From: Margaritifera margaritifera
Lineage: Eukaryota > Mollusca > Bivalvia > Unionida > Margaritiferidae
Direction: 5' to 3'
Length of the DNA: 64,000 bases
Assembly: GCA_029931535.1 (NCBI GenBank)
Contig: JAQPZY010001675.1
Coordinates: 3,438,001-3,502,000, forward strand
Shown here: one piece after another, positions 1-13,439 of the stretch
How the letters are laid out: every line of letters begins with the position of its first letter
How positions within the stretch are numbered: position 1 is the stretch's first letter
The notes under the pieces: model-generated
Database searches by the model: none
The model's input: the letters and a program-made list of their open reading frames with translations, nothing else
Told to the model about the DNA's origin: nothing
Made by a program: the position numbers and the translations under genes

Positions 1-1050
1 GTTGGATGGTAAAATCAACATGGGGTTTTCACCAAAAGAATATTTATGATATCTAGTTGGTACTGAATGAAAATGGTGCCAATATGAGATTTAATATGGC
101 CACCATGGCAGTCATCTTAAAACTCTTGTTATGGTAACTCCTAAATGGAAAACAATATCAACATGGAGATTTTCACCAGAAGACATCTGATAATGTCTAG
201 TTGGCCCTAAAGGAAAATATTGCTGACCTAATATCCAATATGGCCACCATGGTGGCCATCTTGATAATCTTGTATCACTACTCCACCTGAATGGATGGTC
301 ATATGAAGATGGGGTTTTCACCAAAAGACTTCTTATGATACCTAGTTGATCATAAATGAAAATGGTGCCAATCTTACATCCAGTATGGCCATTATGACAA
401 CCATCTTAAACAACTTATTTTCATTAGTCCTCCTGAATGGATGGTCTTGTTGACATGGGTTTTCATCAAAAGACTTCTTATGATATCTGGTTGTTCCTAA
501 ATGAAAATAGTGACAATCTTACATCCGTTATGGCCGTCACGAAAGCCATCTTGAAAATCTTGTTACCACTAATCCTCTTTAAGGGATGGTCATATGCCTA
601 GTTGTTCCTAAATTAAAATGGAGCTGAACCTACATCAAATATTACCACCATGGCAGGCATCATAGAAATCGTGTTATCATTACTCTTATTATACAGAAAG
701 CAATATCAGGATGGGATTTTCACCAGAAAACTTCAAATGGTATCATAGTTGTTCCTAAATGAAAGTGATGCTGATCTAACATTCAATATAGCCACCATGT
801 TGGCCATCTTGAAAATCTTGTTATTACTACTCCATCTGAATGGATGACCATATTGACATGAGGTTTTCAACAAAATACTTTTTATTATGTCTAGTTAGTC
901 CTAAATGAAAATGGTGACAATCTTACATCCTGCATGACCACCACAACAGCAATCTTGAAAATCTTATCACTACTCCTTCTGAATGATGGTTATATGTCTA
1001 GTTGGTCCTAAGTGAAAATGGTGCTGTTCTTATATCTACTATAGCCACCA
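1..1050. repeat. ~175-bp tandem repeat array (left copy)
   Basis: About six imperfect units follow one another. Each contains the phrases GGCCACCATGGTGGCCATCTT, ATGGATGGTCATATTGACAT, GGGTTTTCACCAAAAGACTT and CTAGTTGGTCCTAAATGAAA or close variants. Units differ by indels and about 15-25 percent by eye. The array starts before the window edge. The same unit recurs as an array at about 57.77-58.62 kb, and both arrays are followed by related unique sequence (1113-1200 here). No gene is seen in it. Confidence 0.85.
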
Positions 1051-3084
1051 TGTTGGACTGTTTCAATACTCAGTATAAGAGCTGTTTCAGTACCCAAAGA
1101 TATTTCAGTACTCAGTAGTTAAAAAGAATAAATTGTTTTATCTTTGATTCCTGGAAATTCTTTTTGGCCAGTAGAGCATCAGTCCTTTCAAGAGACTCTT
1201 GTTTTAAGAATTGCATTGTTACCCAATATCTAAATATACGAGATAGCTTTATAGTTGTATATATACTCTACTTCTCTGGACTTGTTAAACATATGGACTA
1301 AAAGTGTTCCCCAGACTTGCGATGTATTCTGTGTAAAATTATCAGTTATCTGGATAAAAGACCTTTGTCTTCCTATGAGTGAATAATGGCTGTTTGACTG
1401 TATTGCAGAATTATGAACATGGTACTATTTAACATTTGATTTACTTTTATGAAGAAAAAAAAGCCTGAAGACAGTTCTTTTATACTCTTCATTATTTAAA
1501 GGTTTTTTGTTGTAAAAATTGACGGGTTTAAGCTTCAGGGTTCAAACATATCAAAATGAAACCTATGCATTTGTGTTGTTCTGTACTGGGTGCCTAACTT
1601 TATCTCAGGAAAGTCTTTTTGGATGTCTATTTATAATGTTGATGACATTGGATTTCACCCTTTTTTGATGTTTCTCCCCACACATGAAAGAGTTCTAATG
1701 TGAATCACTTTAAATTCATGGGTATCAAATTGTGTATTTTGGTTCAAAAATAAATATTTGTGTACTTAATTTTGTGAATTTGTCATTTATAAAAAATTTT
1801 TTTTAGAGCAATTATGTATATATATCTCTATATATGATTATACAAATAGGTTTAATCCCTATTGTATTAATTAAGTTATTCATTGCTAACACTTAGCATA
1901 AATGCCATGATCTTCCTAAAAGATCAGAAGGCAGTAGCACTCATTGATGGTTTCAAACCACATCACTGGGATAGGTTGCTGTTTCAGTTAAAGGAAACAT
2001 ACCACTGTTTTTGCCAGCCACATGTACGGATAAATTGCAACCCCAAGATTTATCTGTCACCAAGTTCTACAAGGAGGAACTCGAATCACACTTTCATAAT
2101 TAGTATTTGGTCCATGTGATTGCTCAGTTAAATTAATGGGAGAACAGAGAGATATACTCTCAAATAAGGTCTCGATCAACCTGAAAGAAGTCCACCCTTA
2201 AGACAGTTCACATAAAGTGGATCAGCTCCACACCTGACAAAGTGTCACTTTGGACAGACTGTACTGAATTGCGCTTCAGGAAGGTGGGATTTATCTGCTG
2301 ATCATTTTGATTGCTTTATTCAGCAGTTATATGTGTCAAACATATTTAGAAACAACACAGTGCCCTTGTGGTCTGTTTCCTCTCAATGGAATAGTGAATA
2401 ATGCTTGTGATCCACAGAATTAAAAATGCAGTGAAGTTTTTTTTTAATTTATGAAACTAATGTTTGATTAAAAATAATTTCTTTCACATTATTATTATTT
2501 TTCAGTATGGAAGAGAGTCAAACAGTAATAATACAGTGCTTCATGATCCATACATTATGTTGGATATTTTCAAGGATAAATGGCAGCTAATGTTATTCAA
2601 GAATATGTGTGCATTAAAAAAGGCACAATTTGTGTTGGACATTTTATTTTTTTTAACTGTAATGTTTTCACATTTATGATACGTTTCCAAATTTTATAGG
2701 ATTGCACAAGTTTTAGCAAGAATGCATCATTATAAATTATACATTTTAGTGACTTTCATTATTATAAATGGATCGAATATGTACTTTCGGAAGTAAAGGA
2801 CACAAACGAAAGTAATTTTGCATATATTATTGTAGCATCAGATAGTCATTATATTAGTATAGAGCTTTTATGTTCAAACTTTATGTGCAAATTAAATCAA
2901 GATCAATTTTCATTGTTCCACATCTTTCTTAAACTATCCTAATATATATTTCTAAGTGCTATAAATAGCGATGTTATTAAAACAACGAAACAGACGAATG
3001 ATGCCTAGCCATTTCATATCATGGGGGGGGGGGGGTTGAATATCTGCTTGGTTCATATTTTGTTGTACCTTTAAATTCATGGTC
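1051..3084. other. AT-rich non-coding DNA
   Basis: No open frame with coding character, no splice-site pair and no RNA gene could be supported. The segment 1113-1200 matches the sequence after the second ~175-bp array near 58.65 kb. A 12-G run lies near 3025. Confidence 0.5.
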
Positions 3085-3275
3085 TAGCTTACCCACAAAA
3101 ATTGGTATCCCCATGAATAATAATCAATTCAGAAAAATTGGTAACCAGTGACTATTGATGAATTCAAAAAAATTGGTACCCTTTAAATAATAACAAATTC
3201 ACGAAAATTGGTACACCACAAATAATAATGAATTCACAGAAATTGATACCACATGAATGATAATGAATTCACAGT
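3085..3275. repeat. ~45-bp tandem repeat with ATTGGTA core
   Basis: About five units of roughly 40-45 bp, each containing AATTCA and AAAATTGGTA followed by an A/T-rich spacer with AATAATAA. A lone related phrase occurs near 16,835, so the unit is also dispersed. Confidence 0.6.
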
Positions 3276-6200
3276 GTTGCACACTAATGGTAGAATATTG
3301 TTTGACACCTTTATGATTTGGTGTCTAAAGTAAATAGCTAGAGAGACAGAATGGCACATGGATTTATTAGATGGATGAATAGCTTGCTTGTACTTTGTCG
3401 AGTATCCAATTTTTTTATTGGTGTCTTTTCCTTTTGCATATGGACACAGGTAGTCATTAGATCCCATAACATGATGGTGCAGTCTGCTTATAATTGCAAT
3501 AAATGACATCTACATCATGGTATAACCATTAAATTGGATCAAGTACAGTTCAGCCTTCCATCATAGCCACATTCCCCTCATAAACAGTCAATTCTCACAG
3601 CCAGCAAGTGTCTGGCTGTCCCCGCAGCCCTTTTTCAAATCTCTCAACTTTTTTTTTGCAACCACCTTCCTTCAACAGCCAGATCCTACAGGTGGCTGAT
3701 AATTAAAGCCTGTATTGTATTTTTAACAGCAGGCCACACGGTATGTTGAATGGCCAAGGCCCCATATTCTCTAAACTTTTCGAGAAAGAAACTCGAGCTC
3801 AACCCCTGAAATTAAATATGATACTTAAGAGTACATCTACAGTATTGAAATTTAGCATTACAATAGAGGTACTAAAGTTAAGAAGACCTAGAATGTTTCA
3901 GGATTTTAACTTTGTTCTTATTAAAGTTACAGAATGTCAAAATTTCTTAACTTTGAGGTTGAGGTAGACTTTCTTGCTCAGAAAGTTTAGAGAAAGTTTA
4001 GAGAATAAAGGATCAGGTACCCCTTAGAATGGAGCCCTAAAGCATAGGAGGCCTTCAAAACACCTCTGGGCTTTATAAGTGACCACAGTTTAACCTCCTC
4101 AATAGGCATGATCTTTTCATTACATTTTTCTCTTGCTCCACCCCTGGTATACATTTCATCCATCGTAACCTGGCTATTTTGTATTTCTTGCATATTATTG
4201 ACCTATTCCAGTTAGTAACTTAATATTCAGTAAAGTACTTTCGTATACACCAGTTAGTTGGTGCCTGAAGGTTTTATTGTACACTGATTAGCTTAAATGT
4301 TGTCTAGAAATGTGTCTACATGATAGGGCTCTCCCACCCCACCCCACCCCTCTCTGTTTAAACAAGTAGTGCACGTAGAAAAGAGCAATATTCTGGCCGA
4401 GTGTATGCATTCATGTATGAACTTTCACAAGGGATACTGAATAAAAGGGGCATAAAAAAATCATTGGAGTGTGATGACAGAATATGTCTAGCTGATGTCA
4501 GTAATCTTGGCCAAGTTTTTAAGTAATTCAGCAAAAGCTGTGGGTTCACTGCACTCACAACAATTATCATGTATGTAATACACTTAAACCTGTCTTGTCA
4601 GACCAGTGCCAAGAAAGACCACTTGACTTGACAGACCACATTCTCAGTGGACTGATTAATTAGTTATATATTTTTGTCAGGAGACCACCTGCCTTGAGAA
4701 AGCATTTTTTGTTGGCAGAAGGGACAGCCTCTCAAGACAGGTTCTACTGTAATACTTACATTTAACACCATACAAGGGTCATACATTTGGATGTATGTGA
4801 TGACAAAATGATATACAAAGCTGTGAGACTAGGCATTTCATGTTTGTTATTTCAGAAATACTGGTTGTCCGAGATGAAATCATACATTTACTCGACTTTA
4901 TGTCAATAATATGTAAGCTAAACATTATTTTCAACATTTTTAAGCAACATTCAATAGCATTTTTTGTGTATTTTTATTGTTGCTAGCATTATTATTATTA
5001 ATTTTGAAAACCGGTGACTATATTTAATTTTATACATACAGTTATGCTATGCCTGTGGCAATTCTTAAGTTATTATTGTACTGTGCTTTTTCATGATTAG
5101 TGGGGGACATATTTTTCACATTTCCATCCAATCCATCTGTCTATCCATTCATCCATCACACTTGTTTCCACTTGGTAACTTCAAAGCCATTTGCAATAAA
5201 TGGATAAAACTTTCTCGACTTAGAAGATGTGTTGCATACCACATTGAGGGTTGTATCTTCAAGGTCAAGGTTCAGTATTTAAGTTTTGTCACATTTTACT
5301 TTCCATACAATAATTTTAGTCATTTTAGGTAAATAGCTGAAACTTGTTAGACTTACATTTTATGACTAGAAGGTGTGTTGCATACCGACTTTTCATGGTT
5401 GGTATTTTAATTTTTCCACAACACTTTCTTACACTCTGTAACAATTTGCTGTTTGAGATAAATGGATAAAACTTTCGTATATTTATGTATCATCACTAGG
5501 TGGAGTTGCATATCACATTTGGCCTCTTATCCTCAAGGTTAAGGTCACAGGTCAATATTTTAAGGGTCTTTTTGGTTTTTGCATAATAATGCTATAGATG
5601 GATGAAATCTTGCTATATTTATGTTTGATGGCATGTCACATACCACAGACAATGTGGTGTCTTCAAGGTCAAGGTCATCAATTACATTTTTCACCCTCCT
5701 GTGCTATTCCTTTAATGCCATTCAAGGCAGAGTCATGAAACTTGGTTGTTTTCCATGTCTGTCCAGTAACTACAGCTCAGTCACAGTCAGAGTTCATTGC
5801 TGTACAATTTTGGTGACTCACCCAGGTAGGCTGGGGACAAGAATTCACCATATCTGCTTGTTTATTGTATGATAAAAACTGTAGATGTTTTTTTTCCCCC
5901 AATGTTGGTTTTGAACTAAAGATAGCAAAATGGACCATTATATCCTCCTTCTCCGACATTGTTTTAGACATGCACATATTTGGTATGTAGGTTTTAGCAT
6001 TCTAACATATTTTAACTTAAAGGGCCAAATAAATCTTGGCCACAGTGTGCCTTGGACCTTTCTGAACCATCTTAGCAAAAACTTGGCTATGGTGACTACT
6101 TTTCCTGACATAAATTGCTTTTTCCATGTCCCCACTTTATTGAGGGGACATATAAAATGATACATGTCCATCCCTCCATCCATCTCGTAAATCAAAAATT

Positions 6201-7223
6201 TTGTTCCTGCTCAATAACTTTTGATTCTGCTGACTAAAACTTTACCCCTGCATAGTGAACAAAGCTTTCTTCAATTGCGACATATTGGCAGGAGTATCCT
6301 TGTTATATAGAAACAGTTCTAGTTACTCTTTAGTGAATAGTATTACCACCTACATTCTTCAATTTGCCAATTCATTGCAAGAATATTTTTAAGACAAAGT
6401 ATAACCATTTCCAGGAAAAATTAGTTGTTTGATAATTATATTGTATGCAGAATGAATCAACCAAGCAAACTAAATTACAACATAGAAGCAGTGTCTTTTA
6501 AAATCACTTTTATTGCAATTCCCGTTTTTAAATGTAAGGTAGTCAAAAGTAAATCAATTTATCTTCAGCACTGATACAGTAAAATATGTTTAATACAAAC
6601 ATGCATATACTTAATTTACAATAAGTGCAAAGTGAATTCTTTTACAACCAAAGCCTAATACATTCCTTGTTAAGATATAACAAATTATGGATACAACGAA
6701 CTAACTTTTGGAATAGTAAGAGGTTTGATGTAAAAGTATTTTCAAGTTATGTATGTCTAAATTGTAAATAGAATTTATATACCAATATACCATAATTCAT
6801 TATTTTTTTAAGTATATTTTCCTACTGTAGAGTACATTTAAAAACAATATGCATCTTCTCCATGACTTTCTTGCACACTAAAATGTGATCCTTGTTTTAT
6901 TTTGAGCTTTTCTTTCGTTTAAAAGCTGCAATTGTACACATGCAGATATTTACATATAATCATTGCACAGATTACTAAGACAACTATTTGTTGTACACAG
7001 TTGTATAATTATATTTAGATGATGACATTTTTTTTTTTTTTTTGTGTAATTTTTTGTTATGGAGGATATCCGTATCCACCATAAAAGACTTTGCACTCGG
7101 GTATCTTGATGTATGCTCAATGGCTGGCTGGTCCAATGGCAACAAAAGTTTTTCATCTGCATATCTTAACAACATGCATTCCTTTTGATAATATACAAAT
7201 TATGTCAGGCATATATTTCCATT
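3276..7223. other. Intergenic DNA, no gene recognised
   Basis: Only short open frames without coding character occur. Between about 5.09 and 5.70 kb there are degenerate repeats of roughly 150-170 bp, each with a phrase like GGTGTGTTGCATACC and a phrase like TCAAGGTCAAGGTCA. A related phrase occurs near 63.95 kb. These look like a dispersed, decayed repeat family. Confidence 0.45.
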
Positions 7224-7430
7224 TTATTTTTTCTTGCCTTTGAATGGTGCGACATTGGTATTACTTCCAGTGACAATAGCAGCAGCATCAAAAATGAACA
7301 CTCTGTTAAAATGTTTAAAGTCATTTATCTTCTGCATCAGTTGTAGTAATGTTGTACCAAAATTTGAGATGAATACAGCATGTCTAAGGCTTGTACCCTG
7401 ATGTGCTATGGTTTCTTGTCCTGCTTGCAT
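7224..7430 (-). CDS. Possible 3'-terminal exon of an unrecognised gene
   Basis: A 68-codon open frame on the minus strand ends in a lysine-rich tail (FKGKKK) and TAA, with an AATAAA-like A-rich stretch at the stop. Composition is protein-like (amphipathic LLQLMQKINDF, then VFIFDAAAIVTG), unlike the low-complexity frames around it. Either translation starts at the ATG at 7430 or the segment is a last exon entered near 7419, where an AG (GCAAGCAG) precedes GACAAGAAACC; the polypyrimidine tract is weak. An in-frame TAG lies just upstream of the ATG, which argues for splicing or a very short protein. I do not recognise the family. The next gene on this strand ends at 11,319, so any upstream exons should lie between. 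Confidence 0.3.
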   Translation of the reverse strand: MQAGQETIAHQGTSLRHAVFISNFGTTLLQLMQKINDFKHFNRVFIFDAAAIVTGSNTNVAPFKGKKK

Positions 7431-8008
7431 AAGTAGCTATGGTACCATAAGGCCATTCAAAGGCGAGATACTATGTTCCATGAAACCCTTTTTCATTATA
7501 ATGAGGGTCGCTTATTGATTTATATATCCTATGAATTATAATAAAGAAAATATATTGTCAGAAAAATATTTGGTACTTTTCTTTCCTTAACCCATCTTCC
7601 ATCTAAGTAATACATGGGAATATATTCATCACAGAACACACACATCAGGTGGTTTTTGTGACCCAGATCACATATCCAGCCATCTTCACGTTATTACATG
7701 ATATGATACTGTATTTGGCTGAAATTATTAAAGATGGTATGTCTATTTAAGATCCCAACAGCTAACATATTCTCTCACTACATGAACTTTAACTACTGTA
7801 GTGTTCTGATTTGTTGATGTTGTCCACACAAGACAAAAATCGACACATCACAAGGCTCTGGGAATTGAATGTAGCATGTGCTGATGTCATTTTCCTGCCT
7901 AAATATACACACGTTTTGAGCATAATTTCAATAGGCCAAGTGGCATGGCACCTGCAAGGTTTTGTTTTGAATTTCTCTACTTGTTAATATTCTGTATTTA
8001 CAATCTGA
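7431..8008. other. No gene seen
   Basis: AT-rich sequence with no supported feature. Confidence 0.4.
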
Positions 8009-8236
8009 CATTTAAAGGATGTAAGAATAGGCCATGAATACAAACAAGATTATGTACATAAGTATTCAGGAATGAATTATTCCCTACTTACAAGATCACT
8101 ACTGGAGGCACAGCTCTTTAAAATTTAAAGGATGTAAGAATAGGCCATGAATACAAACCAGATTATGTACATAAGGATTCAAGACTGAATTATTTCCCAC
8201 TTACAAGATCACTACTGGAGGCACTGCTCTTTAAAA
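8009..8236. repeat. 112-bp direct duplication
   Basis: Two nearly identical adjacent copies of about 112 bp (about 8010-8121 and 8125-8236). Each begins TTTAAAGGATGTAAGAATAG and ends around ACTGGAGGCACAGCTCTTTA. Differences are few, so the duplication is recent. Confidence 0.85.
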
Positions 8237-8394
8237 TATATAAATAAATATATCCATGGGATGGATATCACTGGAAACAGTTTTTTTTTAAAAGTCGGCA
8301 ATCATCAAACTAACTCAACATGTTTTGTATTCATTATCTATTAATAAGACTTTATCATGAATGGTACTGTAGGAGCTGCATGACATCACTAATG

Positions 8395-8945
8395 TAGGAG
8401 CTGCATGTCATTACTAATGCACTAGCGTGAGACAGTCATCAGGATCACATAAATCCATAACATTACAAATGCACTAGCATGAGACACTGAAATCATGATC
8501 ACATAAATCCTTGATATTACAAAATGTACTAGTGCGAGACACACAGATATCAGGATCACATAAATCCTTGATATTACAAATGCACTAGCATGAGACACAG
8601 ACATCAGGATCACATACATTCTTGATATTACAAATGTACTAGTGAGACACAGACATCAGGATCACATAAATCCTTGATATTACAAATGTACTAGTGTGAG
8701 ACAGACATCAGGATCACATAAATCCTTGATATTACAAACGCACTAGCATGAGACTGAAATCATGATCACATAAATCCTTGATATTACAAATGTACTAGTG
8801 TGAGAGACACAGACATCAGGATCACATAAATCCTTGATATTACAAACGCACTAGCACGAGACACGGACATCAGGATCACATAAATCCTTGATATTACAAA
8901 TGTACTTGTGTGAGACACACAGACATCAGGATCACCTATATCATT
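8395..8945. repeat. ~54-bp minisatellite, about 10 copies
   Basis: Units carry GGATCACATAAATCCTTGAT then ATTACAAATGTACTAGTGTG and GAGACACAGACATCA. Copies alternate between AGGATCAC and ATGATCAC variants. Open frames across it are by-products of the repeat. Confidence 0.85.
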
Positions 8946-9027
8946 GCATTATCTTGGAAATGTTTGGGAACAATTCTCACAATAAGGTGGACTTGATATT
9001 TCCAAAAGTGTATATTCCACCCCCAAT

Positions 9028-9100
9028 AGCAAACAGAATAAACCCAAATCTGCTGTCACCATATGTCAGCAGATCGGGGTCTATTCTGTTTGTTCTAACA
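9028..9100. mobile_element. Partial copy of double-hairpin MITE
   Basis: Inverted arms around AACAGAATAAACCCAAATCT and the reverse-complement-like AGATCGGGGTCTATTCTGTT, about 20 bp apart. This is one hairpin of the family seen complete near 10.85 and 15.03 kb. Other partial copies are visible near 10.69-10.76, 12.04-12.12, 13.96-14.04, 14.44-14.53 and 17.64-17.72 kb. Confidence 0.6.
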
Positions 9101-10839
9101 ATGATTTCAAGCAAATAGCATAGATCCTGACCTGCCAGCACATTATGTATGATATACAACCAATATGTGAACAGCATAGATCCAGCTCTACCAAGTAATA
9201 TTGCATGTTTCTCACAAACTAAACTGTTTAATGCATGAATGCAGAAAATGGGTTAATGAGACCTGCTATATATCACTTGTAACATGAATGGCCCTCAATC
9301 AATTGACAGTCACTACTGCCCAATCAAAACGACTAAAGTGATGTACATGTACACGCGACAATTTTCCTACACTTATTATGTCAGTTTGGGATGTAAATAC
9401 CTGACTATATATGTCAGACAATATTTAATTATTGCAGATGATTATGATTACAGAAAATGAATTCCTTAAAGATAGCACTTAACATGCTCGATCTTTTTTG
9501 GGACAAACTGTTTAAGAGTGGTAACAGAATATTTTGTTCAGTACTGTTGGGATTAAGTGGTTGGGATCAGCATCAGCAAGCAATCCCCGCTACCCACATT
9601 CCCAAACAGGCATTTCACATTCAAGGGTAAGTGTATAATCAATAATTAAAGGATAAACAAGAATTCTGAATGCTATTCTAAAGTGGCATTTTAAAATTTA
9701 TCACTATTTTAAAATAATGTTTTGTTTCTGTATAACTTACACTTTAGTCAAGCTCCAAATGATGATGATGACTATCATCCAATCTTTTTGCAGCAGTAGC
9801 AAGCTGACCACATGTATGTATTTTGATGCCTAATGTGTATTTTTCATCATAAATGTGGACATATGGATGTATAATCCCCAATCAAAATTACATTGCTAAA
9901 ACGTACCATTTCTTTCCAAATCCCTTATCTAAAGCTGAAATTTTGTCAAAAAATATCTTTGATAATTGAAATATTGAGTACTGAGGATTGTGATTTATGG
10001 GGAAAATACCTTGAGAACTGTAGATACATTAATTTGATGCCATTTCTGTGGATTTCATCAGTTTTCAAGAAATGCAGAATATTTTCACTAGTTGCCGACT
10101 AAAGTATGGAATTATTGCAAAATCTGATTGGTCACGCTGTAGTAACAGTAGTAGTAGTAGTTTACAACTGCTTATCAGTCATCTCGTGTTTTCAGTGTAT
10201 GTTTTTTTTAATCTTTTGTTTGGATAAAGATTTAAATTGAATTTGCTTTAAAGAAAAAGTAGTAATAAAAATGTAATGTTTTTGAAGAATAATTTTATTT
10301 TGTTTTTATCATATATAATTTTATTATATGTTATTTTCTTTCTTTCCTTCTTTGTTTCTTTGTTGTTTTTTTTTCATTGTTACTATCTGGTCATCTCCAA
10401 GATATGTAACCATGAGGTGAAATATCCTGTTGTTTACATCTACATGTAGACAATCATGTCTGGAAGCAAGCAAAGTTAAGCCAATGCAATATCGCTAAAT
10501 CTCATCCAAAAGCCCTTAGGAGACAACAGTATTCGCGTACTTAGAGGCTGAACTGTGCATTAACATCAGAAGTCTGATATAACTGTATGACACAGCTCTG
10601 TTCTTCATTTTAAGAAGAGTATTGTATGGGCAGATCAAAGGGAAACTTGAATGTTCATGTTACAAGTCATAATGTTCTTTTCTTGAAATCAGAGTAGAAT
10701 GAACAGCGATCTGTCAGTGTGTTATGTGACAGCAAATCAGGGTCTATATTGTTCAGGGTATGGTGTATATGATATAAATATGATAATAGTCAGCATGATC
10801 TTGAAGCAGTCACAGTTTTTGGATAATAATTACCATATA
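9101..10839. other. Intergenic, no gene recognised
   Basis: No coding, RNA or splice evidence. A degenerate MITE hairpin lies near 10,690-10,760. Confidence 0.4.
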
Positions 10840-11045
10840 TACTCTCGTATAGGTCTGAACCAACTGCAAACAGCACAGACCCAGATCTGCCATCTCATAA
10901 TGTGCCAGCAGATCTGGGTATATGCATTTTGTTAGGACTAATCAGAAAAACAAACAGACCCTGATCTGCTACCACATAATACCATGGCAGATTAGGGTAT
11001 ATGTTTGCTTGCAGTTTGATGCAACTTGTAAACGAGAATATACTG
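10840..11045. mobile_element. Double-hairpin MITE, near-complete copy
   Basis: The outer ends are related inverted repeats (ATATACTCTCGTATAG on the left, ACGAGAATATACT on the right). Between them are two separate hairpins: one of GACCCAGATCTGCC with AGCAGATCTGGGT, the other of AGACCCTGATCTGC with GGCAGATTAGGGT. They are joined by a spacer with GTTAGGACTAATCAG. The element is about 200 bp and has no coding capacity. I could not define a target duplication with confidence. Confidence 0.65.
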
Positions 11046-11318
11046 AAACTGAAAAATATTTACTATCTGATAAAGTTCATTGAGCAAATGAAGTTTTTCA
11101 AAAATTAGTTCTTCTTGATCATTACAAATAACCAGGACTTAATTTTCAACCTCAGACAATTTAATATGTTTGTTATGTCAGTAAATAGCTTTCCACAGGA
11201 AAGACCACATACATATTTATAGAGAAACAAGTAACCATATGGTAAACACAATTTAGTCTAAAATGCTTTCACAATAGAACAGAGAACACAGAACAGTTTC
11301 ACATCCCAGCTTTTAAGG

Positions 11319-11591
11319 TCATCTGAATATCCTTTTTCGAATAACAGCTCTGATACAGTAGAAGTTATGATATCTTTTCATGTTGGCAAATTTCAGTGGG
11401 ACTGATTTCATGGAATGGTCTTTGATATTGATGACTGTACACTTCTGCAGGGTCTCAGCTGCATCAAAACTGTAGCCACCAACGCATATAATGTAATCAT
11501 CAACTTTGACTGGCAGGCAGCAAGCAATGGGTGTATCCAGGTCAAACAGAAATGTCCACTGGTTAGTGGCTGTATTGAAGGTTTCACAACT
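11319..11591 (-). CDS. Kelch-like (BTB-BACK-kelch) gene, exon 5, 3' terminal
   Basis: Last coding exon, entered after TTATTCTAG at 11,592 in phase 0 and ended by TGA at 11,319-11,321 (90 codons). It encodes a final kelch blade: a TNQWTFLFDLDTPIACCLPV strand, then a YIICVGGYSFDAAETLQKC segment with the diagnostic double glycine, and a basic tail (RAVIRKRIFR). Kelch blades form a beta-propeller; in the family this usually binds substrates of a cullin-3 ubiquitin ligase. Phase agrees exactly with the exon at 13,440-13,666. The opposite-strand open frame here is a shadow. Confidence 0.85.
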   Translation of the reverse strand, partial: SCETFNTATNQWTFLFDLDTPIACCLPVKVDDYIICVGGYSFDAAETLQKCTVINIKDHSMKSVPLKFANMKRYHNFYCIRAVIRKRIFR

Positions 11592-13439
11592 CTAGAATAA
11601 CAGAAAATCACATTAAAGCTTAGAAATTGGCACTTAAGTATTCTGCACTTGCCGATTCTTCCTAGTTACTACATTCATCTGATAAAGCACATCCAAAACA
11701 CAGCATTGAATGTGATCTACCATCACATATTGACTTAGTAGATAAGGCTCTATACTGTTTACATTAAATCATAGGTAGAAAGAACACCTTAGAGCTCAGT
11801 TGATGCTGTCTGCAGTTGGATACCATTATGCAAATTATTCCCCCCTTCCCATGTTCCACCATCCCTAAACCGTGCCTTGTCCACAGGGGATAGATTGTAG
11901 TTTTAACATGTTATAAATAAAATAAATAAAATATTCTGATCACCTCTAGTAAGTATGGAGTCAGCAAGAATTTATGACAAGTTACAGATATAAGTAAAAA
12001 CAATAACTTACAGTGTTCGCTAATATATAACATGCACTCAGCTGCAAAGAGCACAGACCCAGATATGCTGATACATGGTGAGATGACAAATTATGGTCTA
12101 CAATGCTCACAGTTGGGTATCTGGATATCATTATATGGGTCCTTCTGAGCTAAAGTGTTGCAAATGTTGGACAATATATGACAAAAAAATCTCATTATAT
12201 TTACTTACTATCTTAAGAATTACATGCTTTATTACTGTACTTGTTGGAAGATAGTTTCTTGACTTAATAGTGTTGATTTTAGCTCTTTTTTATAGGTGGT
12301 GGTAGAGGTGGTGTTTCAGATGTGACATTGACAAATTTAATTGCAATTACAAAAAAAGTTGAGGATTGTGTTAAGGTATTCGGAACCAAAATAATCAATA
12401 ATTTTGATCACAATTAAAACTTTTGGACAAAACTTGTTTCAGATGTTACTGAAACAAAAGACTTTACTTTTTATCTCTATAAATACATTTCAAATTAAAT
12501 ACAACCTTAAAATTGTAGAATCTGCAGTTTATCTCTCACAAAACATATTTCTGGTATTATGAAATAATGAAAAAGCCATGAACCCTCAAAATAAAAACTG
12601 ATGCAGATGATACTTATCACATATTAACAAATATGTTTATGTGGACATTATGTTTGACACCTGCACAAATTTTAATCATAATATGTAAAACAAAAAGAAA
12701 ATGATGGTTTTGAAAGTGTGGTACACTTTATTTAATTAAAATCTCAAAATGAGAAAAAGGGTTATATGTAGATATATCTGTGAAATTTTAGCACCAATGA
12801 ATTTAACCATGCATGGATTTCGTTCATTATCAAACATGTCGTAGATTTTCATGATACAAGCTCATATTCCAAGTTTGATGGAAATCAGATCAGAATTATC
12901 AATTCCTGAGTGGATTACAAGTAATTGTTATGGACGGATGATGCACAATGGATGCAGGGTGATACCATAAGCTTACTTGGTCTTGTGGCGAGGTGAGCCA
13001 ATGATATATCCTACAATTACCATTTAAATTTAACTTTAATATATGCTCACTTGGTCTTATAGCCAGGCAAGTTAATGATAAATCCTACAATTACCATTGT
13101 AAATTTAACTTCAATATTGTTAATGCTTTAGCCATCATAGGTTGATTTGCCTGAAAAAACTAAGGATTGGTGTCAGTGTCTTGGCTCACATCTTGTCCAA
13201 CTGAAGTAAAATTTACTCCTTTAATTATCTTAAAAATAAAGTACATTCAGATGCTTCAGTTGTATTTTGGGGCACATCATACTGGATGAGAAAAAAGAAA
13301 AAGAAACCGAGTAATAATACTAAAAACGAGTTATGATCAGGAAGAGAGCCAAGTGCATTTACTTTACTGACTGATGAAGCACTCAAGCTGAAATTTTTCA
13401 GACAATTTCAAACCTGAATTCCAACACTCGTGTCCTAAC
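11592..13439 (-). other. Kelch-like gene, intron 4
   Basis: Donor CAG|GTTAGG at 13,439 and acceptor TTCTAG at 11,592 on the minus strand. It contains a degenerate MITE hairpin near 12.04-12.12 kb and a locally duplicated ~70-bp phrase near 12.98-13.10 kb (CTTACTTGGTCTTGTGGCGA and CTCACTTGGTCTTATAGCCA). No gene is seen. Confidence 0.6.

Noticed and set aside
5250..5690. TCAAGGTCA nuclear-receptor-like sites
   Set aside because: They occur as part of a dispersed degenerate repeat, also near 63.95 kb, with no gene nearby.
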